A stretch of DNA of 64,000 bases from an uncultured Clostridia bacterium (GCA_946545645.1 CAMNNQ010000195.1:17133-81132), one strand, 5' to 3'. Shown: positions 42,112 through 51,457, counted from the stretch's first letter. Program-made: numbers and translations. The notes: generated by a model not told the origin, from the sequence alone.

Positions 42112-43038
42112 ATGAGCATGAATTTAGTCAATGATGATAAACAACAATTAAACCACATATTAGTTGAGTTGCTTAGAACACTCGATGAGGTGTGCCAAAG
42201 ATATAACATAAAGTATTTCGTTTTTGCGGGAACGATGTTGGGAGCAATTCGCCATAAGGGTATCATTCCCTGGGACGATGATGTGGATGTGGTTTTGTGG
42301 AGAGAGGATTACAATCGATTGATGCAGGTCGCTGACAAGGGCGCTTTTAAACCGCCGTTCTTTTTCCAAAATCCGAATACAGATTCTGGCTTTCCTAAAG
42401 GATACTGTAGATTGCGTAATAGCAATACCACAGAAATTCCTATTGTTGACGTATTTGAGAAATGCAATCACGGGGTTTTTATAGATATTTTTCCGCTTGA
42501 TAATATCCCGGATGATGAAGTAGCATTTTCGAAGCAGATCAGAAATCTGAAAAGAATACGAAATCTAATGAATGTCTACGCAAGATATCATGCAGGAATT
42601 GGAACGCTTGGCGCTTCAGCTGCACAAAGCCTTGCCTACCATGCTGTTGCGTTGCTGTTTAAGACCAAGCTCCTAAGTATGAAAAGTCTATACAGGAAAT
42701 ATGAGAGTATAGCGACCAGATATTCGAATAACCGCACGAAACGCGTTGGGGCGATTGCGGGATTGTTTGACAATCAAAGATTTATTTTTGCGCGAAAACC
42801 ATGGGAAAGCAAGCCAATACTGCTGGATTTTGAAGATATGAAAGTCCCTGTTCCGGAATCCTATGATAAATTATTGAAGCATTCGTATGGAGATTATATG
42901 ACTCCAAAACAGGAAAAGAATAATCATGGGGAGACATTTTTCTCAGCGACAATACCATATGACAAGTATTTCGAGGATAACAAGCAGATGCTTTATGCCA
43001 AAAGGTACAAACTGACTCAATCAGGACGAAAACAATGA
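42112..43038 (+). CDS. LicD-family phosphotransferase B
   Basis: 308 aa. NIKYFVFAGTMLGAIRHKGI, IPWDDDVDVVLWREDYN and CRLRNSNTTEIPIVDVFEKC with GVFIDIFPLD define LicD. GDYMTPKQEKNNHG and FSATIPYDKYF near the C-terminus. It is the intact counterpart of the broken gene at 19189. Followed by the choline-kinase-like and LicC-like genes, it is the best candidate for phosphocholine transfer. Confidence 0.9.
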   Translation: MSMNLVNDDKQQLNHILVELLRTLDEVCQRYNIKYFVFAGTMLGAIRHKGIIPWDDDVDVVLWREDYNRLMQVADKGAFKPPFFFQNPNTDSGFPKGYCRLRNSNTTEIPIVDVFEKCNHGVFIDIFPLDNIPDDEVAFSKQIRNLKRIRNLMNVYARYHAGIGTLGASAAQSLAYHAVALLFKTKLLSMKSLYRKYESIATRYSNNRTKRVGAIAGLFDNQRFIFARKPWESKPILLDFEDMKVPVPESYDKLLKHSYGDYMTPKQEKNNHGETFFSATIPYDKYFEDNKQMLYAKRYKLTQSGRKQ

Positions 43039-43123
43039 TTCTATGCTCAAAACAGTCGAAAATAAATGAAAATATGTTTTCCAGAGTGATTAGTTGTAAA
43101 AGGACGAGAAGGAGGTGCCGCAT

Positions 43124-44149
43124 ATGGAAGATATAAAGACTACCGGAGGCTTGTTCACCGAAGAAAGCCGAAGAATCGTCGTCAGAAATATTTGCCAGGT
43201 GTTTGAGTGCTCAGAAGAAGATATTGAAGAGCTTGTTCCAGTGCAGGCTGGTCTTACAAATGTGGTGCTTTCTTTCTGCCTAAACGGTGGCAAATATGTC
43301 TATCGCCATCCTGGTCTCGGTTCTGAAATCCTGGTGGAACGTGGACGAGAGACCATCATGCAAAAGATAGTCGAGGATGCTGGAATTGATACCACTCTCA
43401 TCGCTATGGAAGTGGATGAGGGATGGAGGATAGGTCGCTATATTGATCACTGGGATTTCGATTATAAAAACCTTAATGATATGGTGCGCGCTATAATGCT
43501 CTTCCGACGCCTTCACAAGGCGCCTTGCCATGTTCGTTGGAATTTTGATGTGATCAAAAAGGCGGAGGGAATCAGAGATCAGATTGACCCGGATAAGTAT
43601 GGACATTTCCCGGACTTTGACAATGTCCGCTCACGGATTTATCAGCTTGCAGAGCTGACAAAACATGACGGTATCAGAAAGTGCAATATCCACGGGGACG
43701 CCCGCGATGTGAATTTTCTCATCAATAAAGATGAAATTCACCTTATCGATTGGGAGTATGGTGGGTACGGCGACCCTGGCTTTGATATTGGATCGTATGT
43801 GTGTGGTGGAGAACATACTCTGGCAGAGATTGATCGCATCTTATTCACTTATTTCAGGAGAAAACCAACAGAAAAACAAAAGCGTCACTTCTATGCGTAC
43901 ATAGCAATTACCGGCTGGTTCTTTATGCACTGGTCGATGTTGAAACTCAGCAAAGGTCAAGGAGTTGGTCCGTTGAAGGAGCGTTGGTATCATTTTGCAA
44001 AGAATATGAGCATTGTGGCTCTACCCATGTATGGAGTAGAGGTCGATAAAAAACAGTACGATACTGCGATGGCGGCACTTGTGGATTGTAAATTGGAAGA
44101 CTTAGGCTTCCTGAATCATGAAATCGGCGTTTTCGAGGAGGTAAAGTGA
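43124..44149 (+). CDS. Choline/ethanolamine kinase-like protein (LicA-type)
   Basis: 341 aa from ATG 43124 with AAGGAGG 9 nt upstream. Kinase-like fold: catalytic loop HGDARDVNFL (H190, D192) and metal-binding D209 in LIDWEYGG. The N-terminal half has LVPVQAGLTNVVLSF and YRHPGLGSEILVERG. It probably phosphorylates choline or a related alcohol for the LicC-like enzyme directly downstream (2-bp gap). Confidence 0.88.
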   Translation: MEDIKTTGGLFTEESRRIVVRNICQVFECSEEDIEELVPVQAGLTNVVLSFCLNGGKYVYRHPGLGSEILVERGRETIMQKIVEDAGIDTTLIAMEVDEGWRIGRYIDHWDFDYKNLNDMVRAIMLFRRLHKAPCHVRWNFDVIKKAEGIRDQIDPDKYGHFPDFDNVRSRIYQLAELTKHDGIRKCNIHGDARDVNFLINKDEIHLIDWEYGGYGDPGFDIGSYVCGGEHTLAEIDRILFTYFRRKPTEKQKRHFYAYIAITGWFFMHWSMLKLSKGQGVGPLKERWYHFAKNMSIVALPMYGVEVDKKQYDTAMAALVDCKLEDLGFLNHEIGVFEEVK

Positions 44150-44150
44150 G

Positions 44151-44867
44151 ATGATGACTTATATTATTCTTGCTGCGGGCATGGGGAATAATCTTCAACC
44201 TCTGACGCTGAAATATGCTAAGACAAGCTTCAGATTGGATGAGGAAACCACGGTTCTCCAGCGCATGGTAAGAAGCATCAGAAAAGCTGATAAGAATGCC
44301 GAAATAGTTGTGGTTGTCGGATATAAGGCCGACGAAATTAAAAAAGAGCTTGATGAGGAAAATGTTCACTTTGTCATGAATCCGTTTTACGAAGTCACAA
44401 ATTCTATTTCCTCATTGTGGTTTGCTCGAGATTATCTTGAGCGCGAGAATGTAGCAATTGTTCATGGCGATGTCGTTTTTTCTGATGATATTATTTTGAA
44501 GTATCTTACAAGACCTGCGGAATATCCTTACGTTCTTGGGGACTCTTCTTGTGTCCGTCCTGGTGCTTATAATATAGTAGCTAAGGATGATCAGGTTCTT
44601 GTAATGAGCAAGAAACTGGAAAAGTTTACTGCGAAGTATTGCTGCATGACAAAGCTTGATCCTGTGTCATCGCGGCTTCTCAAAGAAGAAATCGACAGCA
44701 TGATCAACAGTAATATGTATGATCAGTATTTTGAAGATAGCCTTGTCCAGATGATCATGTTCCATGACTTCCAACTTTCTTACGTTGATATTGCTGGTAA
44801 GAAGTGGTCTGAAGTTGATACAGTCGATGATCTCCTCACAGCGCAGGAGATTCACAGAGGAAACTGA
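44151..44867 (+). CDS. LicC-like nucleotidyltransferase with altered signature loop
   Basis: 238 aa. IILAAGMGNNLQPLTLKYAK aligns with the nucleotide loop of LicC/RfbA-type enzymes but the usual G-x-R/xR-L is GNNLQ and the KP after the loop is KT. NSISSLWFARDYLE and AIVHGDVVFSDDI match LicC. So it is a phosphocholine cytidylyltransferase homolog that may have changed substrate or lost activity. Coupled to the kinase upstream and IspD/DJ-1 gene downstream. Confidence 0.75.
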   Translation: MMTYIILAAGMGNNLQPLTLKYAKTSFRLDEETTVLQRMVRSIRKADKNAEIVVVVGYKADEIKKELDEENVHFVMNPFYEVTNSISSLWFARDYLERENVAIVHGDVVFSDDIILKYLTRPAEYPYVLGDSSCVRPGAYNIVAKDDQVLVMSKKLEKFTAKYCCMTKLDPVSSRLLKEEIDSMINSNMYDQYFEDSLVQMIMFHDFQLSYVDIAGKKWSEVDTVDDLLTAQEIHRGN

Positions 44868-44870
44868 AGA

Positions 44871-46187
44871 ATGAACGTAGCATTGATTTTAGCTGGTGGT
44901 GTTGGAACCCGATTAGGAGCTAAGATTCCAAAGCAGTTTGTTGAGGTGCTTGGCAAACCGGTTCTGGCTTATACAATCGAAGCATTTGAAAAGCATCCGG
45001 AAATAGATGCTATTCTTGTTGCCTGCGTAAAGCCTTACATTGACTATATGTGGGAGATGAAAGAAAAGTATGGGTTCAGCAAATTGAAATGGGTTACTGA
45101 GGGTGGCGATACTTTTCAGGGCTCTGTTTTGAACGGAATCCGATATTTGGAGGATAAGGCTAAAAAGAGTGATATCGTCTTGATCCATTTTGGCGCATCT
45201 CCGTTTATTACAGGCGATATTATATCGGATTGCATCAGGGTGTGCAAGGAGAAAGGCAACGCAATTTCAACAACAGACTTCTACCTGCTGTCGGGGAAAA
45301 AGAAGATAGACTCTTCTGTTTCTGATCCGGAGAACTATACAGAGGAGTATATCAATCGCGATACTGTTGCAATAATGAACACGCCACACGCCTTTAATTA
45401 TGGATTTGTGGCGGATATGTATAAAGAAGCCATAGAAACCGGTATTATAGATACTGTTGAGCCTCATACGACTACTCTAATGTATGCTATGGGGAAGAAG
45501 ATCTACTTTGCCATGGGTAGCCAGAATAATATCAAGATCACACGCAAAGAAGACCTGGAGCTTTTTGAGGGCTATGTTCTTGAGCAACAGCGAAAAAGCC
45601 AGGATATAGTGAATGGAGACGTGGTAGTTTTTCTTGCAGACGGCTTTGAAGAATGCGAAGGGCTTCTGATTGTAGATCTTCTCCGCCGTTCAGGGCTAAA
45701 GGTGGTCATGGCTTCTATTATGGGGCGGAGAGATGTAAAGTCCTCTCGTGAAATCCTTATCCATGCGGATTGTTTGGCTGAGAATGTAGATTATAACAGT
45801 GCTAAGATGATTGTTCTTCCTGGCGGCAGATTGGGGACAAAGAATCTGAGTAAGAGTGATATTGTTATTGAACAGTGTAAAAACTTTGCTGAAGAAAAGT
45901 ATGTCGCGGCTGTTTGCGCAGCACCTTCAATTCTGGCAGGATTAGACCTTATGAAGAAAGCAACAGTTCATCCCGACTTTAAGAACCATATGGGTAAAGT
46001 GGAAGTCACGAATGAATCTGTAGTGGTTGATGGGAATATCATTACTGGACAAGGGTTAGGTTCGACCATTCCATTTTCCTTAGAATTGATAAATGTTTTG
46101 TATGGAGAAGATATAATGAAGAGAATATCACGAGAAATATGCTATAACTGTCAGGATTGTAGTGGTTTTGCCTATAAGCCTATATAG
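44871..46187 (+). CDS. IspD-like cytidylyltransferase fused to DJ-1/PfpI domain
   Basis: 438 aa. Residues 1-230 are IspD-like (ALILAGGVGTRLGAKIPKQF, VLIHFGASPFITGDI where the usual D-A-x-R-P is changed to F-G-A-S-P). Residues 248-425 are a DJ-1/PfpI domain (VVVFLADGFEECEGLLIVDL, IVLPGGRLGTKNL, nucleophile C349 in AAVCAAPSIL). A Cys-rich tail CYNCQDCSGF ends the protein. One uninterrupted frame, so a true fusion. The DJ-1 part may remove glyoxal-type damage or act as an amidase on the pathway; unproven. Confidence 0.82.
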   Translation: MNVALILAGGVGTRLGAKIPKQFVEVLGKPVLAYTIEAFEKHPEIDAILVACVKPYIDYMWEMKEKYGFSKLKWVTEGGDTFQGSVLNGIRYLEDKAKKSDIVLIHFGASPFITGDIISDCIRVCKEKGNAISTTDFYLLSGKKKIDSSVSDPENYTEEYINRDTVAIMNTPHAFNYGFVADMYKEAIETGIIDTVEPHTTTLMYAMGKKIYFAMGSQNNIKITRKEDLELFEGYVLEQQRKSQDIVNGDVVVFLADGFEECEGLLIVDLLRRSGLKVVMASIMGRRDVKSSREILIHADCLAENVDYNSAKMIVLPGGRLGTKNLSKSDIVIEQCKNFAEEKYVAAVCAAPSILAGLDLMKKATVHPDFKNHMGKVEVTNESVVVDGNIITGQGLGSTIPFSLELINVLYGEDIMKRISREICYNCQDCSGFAYKPI

Positions 46188-46354
46188 GAATGGTATCGGG
46201 TTAAATCTCATTCTTGTATTCAGTTAGCAGAGATATAGTTTGTTTTTGAGGTTAAAACTACTATATGTGCCTCGTAAACGTGATGTCGGTTTATTATACC
46301 TCATTCATCGGTTCATCCTACAACCTCTGATAGATGTTACTTGACAGAATTCGG

Positions 46355-46641
46355 ATGAATAAGTGGGTGAAGAATCACGGCTTCAACTGCGCATACTCTT
46401 GAATGGGACAAGGATGAGTTTTACAAAACTGTCCAGGCAGAGAAAGTACCTTATCCTGTCTTTGGAAAAACATATGGCAGATCTGCAAGTATTAGTATAT
46501 CAAAAGTCTTTGATAAAGAAACAATAGAATTACTGTTCTCCTTTGAAGATGATCTGATGATTTCAGGAATTCCTGGATGACCAGGAAATAGGTGCGGATG
46601 TGTTTATTGATTTGATTTCCGGAGAAGTCGTCTCCATGTGA
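46355..46641 (+). pseudogene. ATP-grasp gene remnant
   Basis: Pieces in shifting frames: MNKWVKNHGFNCAYS then a stop, EWDKDEFYKTVQAEKVPYPV with FGKTYGRSASISISKVFDKE, then after another shift DDQEIGADVFIDLISGEVVS. These match the central part of ATP-grasp proteins seen in such loci. Both ends are missing. The flanking 46188-46354 and 46642-46707 hold nothing recognisable. Confidence 0.6.
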
Positions 46642-46707
46642 AGCATAAGAATGGTATGATTATTTGCTGGTATTTTAAATATGTCCATCGCTGAAAGGAT
46701 GATTAAT

Positions 46708-47586
46708 ATGGAACTGATTAAACTCACTGACAAAGAACTTAAAGAATTGCAAAGAAAAAGCCTGAATATTGTTAAATATACCGCTGAGTTGTGCAAAGAA
46801 CACAATGTTAAGTTTTTCTTATATGGTGGTTCTTGCCTGGGAGCAGTAAGGAATCATGGTTTTATTCCATGGGACGATGATATGGATATAAAATTTACAC
46901 CTAAGGAGTACGAAAAGTTTAAAGTGGTTTGGAGAAAATATGCTGATAAGGAGCGTTTTACCTTTTGGGAACAGAGTAAAGGACACAACGACCATACATT
47001 ATCTGCTTCTATAAGAGATAATAATACGACATATATTACTGATTCCACGGTAAACTATGATGTAAATCAAGGACTTGCTGTAGATGTTGGTGTGTGTTCA
47101 GCTTGTGCTAAATCAAGAATAGGAGAAATTGTTCAAATGATTTGCGGAGCTGGAGCTGGTCTATTTAAAGCAGGAAGGGTTCCAGCCAGAAAAAGTAAAA
47201 CAGTAAAGACAGCTGCTAAGATTATTCTAGGGGTTTTCAGGACTGAAAATAGCCAGTATTATATGTATCGTTTCTTTGCGAGAATAGCAAAGGCTCCAAA
47301 CAAGTATTATGATTCCGCAGAGTATGTAAAAGAGCTTAACATGTTTCCAAAATTGAAGTTCAGAAGAGAATGGTTTGACGATGTCAAATGGGTACGGTTT
47401 GAGGATACAGAATTGCCGATCCCGATAGGAGCTAAAAAGTATCTGAAGGCCAGGTATGGCAATTACATGGAATTACCTCCGGAGGAAAAAAGACATCCGG
47501 AACACAGAATTGTATTTTTGGATCTGAATACTCCTTATAAGAAGTATCGAGGGAAAAAGTATTTTGTTAACGGAAGGAAAAAGTAA
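46708..47586 (+). CDS. LicD-family phosphotransferase C
   Basis: 292 aa from ATG 46708, preceded by [47 protein letters not shown] carry the LicD metal site. It differs clearly from LicD A and B and probably has another acceptor or donor. TAATG overlap couples it to the ispD-like gene. First member of the intact triad C. Confidence 0.88.
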   Translation: MELIKLTDKELKELQRKSLNIVKYTAELCKEHNVKFFLYGGSCLGAVRNHGFIPWDDDMDIKFTPKEYEKFKVVWRKYADKERFTFWEQSKGHNDHTLSASIRDNNTTYITDSTVNYDVNQGLAVDVGVCSACAKSRIGEIVQMICGAGAGLFKAGRVPARKSKTVKTAAKIILGVFRTENSQYYMYRFFARIAKAPNKYYDSAEYVKELNMFPKLKFRREWFDDVKWVRFEDTELPIPIGAKKYLKARYGNYMELPPEEKRHPEHRIVFLDLNTPYKKYRGKKYFVNGRKK

Positions 47587-48302
47587 TGGCTAATATAGGA
47601 TTGATAATAGCGGGAGGCGTGGGTGCCCGAATGGGGCAGGATATACCCAAACAGTTTCTTAATGTGTATGATAAGCCGGTGATCGTGTATACTATGGAGG
47701 CTTTTCAGAAACACCCGGATATTGATGCTATCGAGATAGTATGTGTTGATGAATGGCAAGGAGCCTTAAAAGCATATGCAAAGCAGTTTGGTATAGCAAA
47801 ACTTGAAAATGTAGTAAGCGGCGGAAAGAACGGGCAAGATTCCATTAGAAATGGGTTATATGATATTGCTGAACGACATCACAGTGATGATGACATCGTA
47901 CTCATCCACGATGCTATCAGACCAATGGTCAGTCAGGAGATCATCACCGACAATATCAAAGTTTGCAGAGAACACGGAAATGCGATCACAGTCGTTCCTT
48001 GTACTGCCGCCATGCTGAAAACTTATGATTCACTTTCTACCACGGAACAGGTGCCGCGGGATAATCTTAAGATCACTCAGACTCCTCAGGCGTTCTTTTT
48101 GAACGAGATCGTTGAAGCCCACAAAGAGGCATTGAGTAAAGGTATAACCAATTCAGTTGCATCATGCACGCTGTATATTGAACTTGGAAGGAAGTTGTAT
48201 ATGTCACGCGGCTCTGAGAAGAACCTTAAACTGACGACCACTGAGGATATCGAAATCTTTAAAGCTTTGCTTAACGCTAAGAAGGATGAGTGGCTGCACT
48301 GA
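47586..48302 (+). CDS. IspD/TarI-like cytidylyltransferase, copy C
   Basis: 238 aa, nearly the same as copy B ([53 protein letters not shown]). Start overlaps the licD stop by one base and its stop overlaps the SDR start by one base, so the triad is translated as a unit. Proposed role: CTP plus alditol phosphate to CDP-alditol for LicD C. True methylerythritol-phosphate activity is less likely because two copies sit in this locus. Confidence 0.87.
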   Translation: MANIGLIIAGGVGARMGQDIPKQFLNVYDKPVIVYTMEAFQKHPDIDAIEIVCVDEWQGALKAYAKQFGIAKLENVVSGGKNGQDSIRNGLYDIAERHHSDDDIVLIHDAIRPMVSQEIITDNIKVCREHGNAITVVPCTAAMLKTYDSLSTTEQVPRDNLKITQTPQAFFLNEIVEAHKEALSKGITNSVASCTLYIELGRKLYMSRGSEKNLKLTTTEDIEIFKALLNAKKDEWLH

Positions 48303-49330
48303 TGATCAAAGATTGTATGACATATAAGACCGCAATAAATGCTGTAGCAGCCGAGATCAGCACCAAAGGCGGAAGAATACTGGTAACTGGTTCAACAGGC
48401 CTGATCGGTTCCTGTATCATTGATGTGTTATTAGCTGCTAATGCTTCGTTTGGTAAAGAATATGAGATCTTTGCTCTGGGAAGGAGCGAAGAAAAGATGT
48501 TAAACAGATTTGGAAAAAACGATAATCTGCATTTTGTTGTTCAGGATGTGACTGAACCCATAACAGTAGATGGTTTGGATCATGTTATCCATGCAGCAAG
48601 TAATGCCGATCCGAGGAGCTATGCGCTTTATCCTGCGGAAACAATAATAACTAATATCAAAGGGGCAATAAATGTCCTTGAGTATTGCAAGAGAAACAAT
48701 ACTCGAGTATTGTTAACATCTTCTTTCGAAGTGTATGGAAAGCTCGAACAAGATATATATGATGAGACTCATTACGGAATCATAGATTTAAATATGATCC
48801 GCTCGTGCTATCCGGAAAGCAAACGGACTGCAGAGATGCTTTTTAAGTCATATGCTGATGAGTACAATGTTGATTGTGTTATTGCAAGACTGTCAAGTAT
48901 ATATGGGCCGACAATGAAAAGCGATGACAGTAAAGCCCACGCTCAATTCATTCGCAATGCTCTTGCTGGTGAAAACATAGTCCTGAAAAGCAAAGGTGAA
49001 CAGGTTCGATCCTATTGCTATGTTATGGATGCTGTAAGTGCTTTGTTTGCCATACTCTATAAGGGAAAATCAGGAGAAGCATATAACGTAGCAAATGAAA
49101 ACTCAATCGCATCTATTGCCGAACTGGCTAAGACAATAGCAGATCAAGCCGGGACTGAAGTAGTGTTTGAGCTTCCGGACGAGATCGAAAGCAAAGGTTT
49201 TTCCAAACCGCAGAATTGTGTTTTAAATACTGAGAAGATCAAAAAGCTGGGTTGGTTCGGGAAGTATGATCTGCAAACAGGAATAAGAGAAACATTGACT
49301 GTCCTGACTGAAAACACAATTGCGGAATAA
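48302..49330 (+). CDS. NAD-dependent epimerase/dehydratase (extended SDR)
   Basis: 342 aa. Start ATG 48302 overlaps the preceding stop (TGATG). Rossmann motif ILVTGSTGLIGSCIIDVLL, then catalytic region LLTSSFEVYG with the Ser and SCYPESKRTAEML carrying Y-x-x-x-K, and RLSSIYGPTMKSDDSKAHAQF. Acts on a nucleotide-activated sugar or on the alditol precursor; as neighbour of an IspD-like enzyme it may supply or modify the CDP-linked product. It is the only full copy among three. Confidence 0.88.
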   Translation: MIKDCMTYKTAINAVAAEISTKGGRILVTGSTGLIGSCIIDVLLAANASFGKEYEIFALGRSEEKMLNRFGKNDNLHFVVQDVTEPITVDGLDHVIHAASNADPRSYALYPAETIITNIKGAINVLEYCKRNNTRVLLTSSFEVYGKLEQDIYDETHYGIIDLNMIRSCYPESKRTAEMLFKSYADEYNVDCVIARLSSIYGPTMKSDDSKAHAQFIRNALAGENIVLKSKGEQVRSYCYVMDAVSALFAILYKGKSGEAYNVANENSIASIAELAKTIADQAGTEVVFELPDEIESKGFSKPQNCVLNTEKIKKLGWFGKYDLQTGIRETLTVLTENTIAE

Positions 49331-49411
49331 AGTCGAATGCAGTTGATCATGCTGTTCGTCTAAAACTGCGAATAGTTGATTTACCAGCAAAGCAGAGGTG
49401 ACGTTAAGATA

Positions 49412-50428
49412 ATGGATGCAAAAATTAGTTATACCAGCCTATCATCAGACGGTGCAACACTGGCAAAAATAATTGCTACATTCAGTGTTGTTCTCACACA
49501 TTCATACAAGCTGTTTAAATATATGAATGTAGATAATTCCACGGTGTTTTATTTAAGAGGCTTTCATGCGTTTGCTTCCTGTGGAGTCCCGGTGTTTTTC
49601 TTGCTGTCAGGATACTTTCTGACGTTTAAAGGCAATTGGGATTATAAGAAAAACATCAAGAAAAAGGTCAAGAGTTTGGTGATCCCATATTTGCTGTTTA
49701 CAGCATTATACGCAATAATCAGCTGTGTCGGTGCATTGGCACTGCCGAGTTTTTTTGACAACTTCAAAGAGTTTACTGCAAATGATTGGATTATGCATTT
49801 ATTTGGTATCCCGTTTGTAATAGCTCCGTCCTTCTATGGACCACTGTGGTTTGTAAGAGAATTGCTGGTTCTTAATATAGCCTCGGTCATACTTGTTCCG
49901 GTTGTAAAAAAAATCCCCGGGTACATATTATTACCCGCAATGGCAGTTGTATATTTCCTGCCAATACCTCAGATAATACGGTACTCGATACCTTTCTTTA
50001 TAGTCGGAATGTATTTTGGTTTCAAAAAAAGTATCCCTGTTATAACAAACAATTTTTACATTATAGGTCTGTTTGTTGTTGGATTTGCAATTCCTATTGT
50101 TTTTGAAGGGGAATTAGCCTGGAAAATATCAGTTTTGCTTATGGCGATATTTATCATAACAATATCAGAGATGCTCGCTGTTGAAAATAATATCAGAAAA
50201 ATTGCAAAAATTGCGATTCCCTTCAGCTTCCCTATTTACTTATTACATGAATATCCAATGACTACAACGATGCGGCTACTTGCTATGAAACATATATCTG
50301 TACCTTTAGCTACTGCTGCTTTTCTAATAGTACCGTTCCTGATTATTGCTCTATGCGTAATAGTAATATTAGTTTGGAAACGATTGCTGCCCAAAACATT
50401 CTCTGTATTTACAGGCGGGCGGTATTGA
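49412..50428 (+). CDS. Acyltransferase 3 family membrane protein
   Basis: 338 aa from ATG 49412. About ten membrane segments; KIIATFSVVLTHSYKLFKY-like start (ATFSVVLTHSYK with conserved His), RGFHAFASCGVPVFFLLSGY and FYGPLWFVRELLVL are family motifs. Likely O-acetylates the repeat unit at the membrane. Confidence 0.83.
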   Translation: MDAKISYTSLSSDGATLAKIIATFSVVLTHSYKLFKYMNVDNSTVFYLRGFHAFASCGVPVFFLLSGYFLTFKGNWDYKKNIKKKVKSLVIPYLLFTALYAIISCVGALALPSFFDNFKEFTANDWIMHLFGIPFVIAPSFYGPLWFVRELLVLNIASVILVPVVKKIPGYILLPAMAVVYFLPIPQIIRYSIPFFIVGMYFGFKKSIPVITNNFYIIGLFVVGFAIPIVFEGELAWKISVLLMAIFIITISEMLAVENNIRKIAKIAIPFSFPIYLLHEYPMTTTMRLLAMKHISVPLATAAFLIVPFLIIALCVIVILVWKRLLPKTFSVFTGGRY

Positions 50429-50452
50429 TCAGATTATTGGAGGAAATGATCT

Positions 50453-51457
50453 ATGGCTGACATTGATTTCGTACTTACTTATTTAGATTCTAATGATATA
50501 GAATGGCAAAAGGAAAAAAGTAAATATACCCCGGGATCCACATCTGATGTAAACAAAAACAGGTATAGAGAGTGGGATAATCTTCGGTATTTTTTTAGAA
50601 GTATAGATAAATTCGCTCCTTGGGTAAGAAAGGTCCATGTCGTTACATGGGGGCATCTGCCTGAATGGCTGAACACCAAGCACCCTAAGATCCATATTGT
50701 AAACCATAAAGACTATCTGCCTCAAGAGTGGCTGCCTACTTTCAGCAGCAGATGTATTGACATGAATCTTCACAGGATACCTGACTTGGCAGAGCAGTTT
50801 GTATACTTTAATGATGATATGTTTCTTACAGGAGCTGTTGAACCGGATTTCTTCTTTAAAAACGGCTTGCCGTGTGATGCAGCTGTATTGTCCGCTCAGG
50901 CGTTCAACTTGAACAACAGTGTGAAAATGTATTTTGCACCATACGTTGATACCGGTGTGATAAATAAGCATTTCAAGATCAGGAAAGTAATAAAGAGTGA
51001 TCTTGGAAAGTGGATCAATTTAAAGTACCGAAGTGAATTGTTCAGAACAATTACTATGCTTCCATATCCACATTTTATCTGTTTCAGAAACTTTCATTTG
51101 CCATATGGATATCTGAAATCCACATATGAAGAAGTATGGAAAAAAGAGCCTGAGCTGTTAAGTGCAGCATCCTCACATAAGTTCAGAGACATTGCAGATC
51201 CGAATCACTTTTTGTTTACATATTGGCAGTATGTTACCGGAAAGTTCACTCCGAGAAGTGTGAAATATGGAAAATACTATTCAATTCATTATATTGATGA
51301 TGCCAAAAGTGCGGCAAAAGATATCAGGAGCAAGAAGTATAAGATGATGTGTATTAATGATACTATCATTAATGACAACGATTTTGAAAGAATAAAAGAT
51401 ATTGTAAATAAAGCTCTGCATTCCTTGCTTCCACAAAAATCATCGTTTGAAATATGA
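50453..51457 (+). CDS. Stealth-type capsular polysaccharide phosphotransferase
   Basis: 334 aa. Conserved region 1 is IDFVLTYLDSNDIEWQKEK and region 2 is RYREWDNLRYFFRSIDKFAP with WVRKVHVVTWGHLPEWLN; FVYFNDDMFLTGAV and a late H-F-x-x-R-D-like segment complete the four regions. Stealth enzymes join hexose 1-phosphates through phosphodiester bonds. Ribosome binding site GGAGGAAATGATCT. Confidence 0.9.
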   Translation: MADIDFVLTYLDSNDIEWQKEKSKYTPGSTSDVNKNRYREWDNLRYFFRSIDKFAPWVRKVHVVTWGHLPEWLNTKHPKIHIVNHKDYLPQEWLPTFSSRCIDMNLHRIPDLAEQFVYFNDDMFLTGAVEPDFFFKNGLPCDAAVLSAQAFNLNNSVKMYFAPYVDTGVINKHFKIRKVIKSDLGKWINLKYRSELFRTITMLPYPHFICFRNFHLPYGYLKSTYEEVWKKEPELLSAASSHKFRDIADPNHFLFTYWQYVTGKFTPRSVKYGKYYSIHYIDDAKSAAKDIRSKKYKMMCINDTIINDNDFERIKDIVNKALHSLLPQKSSFEI

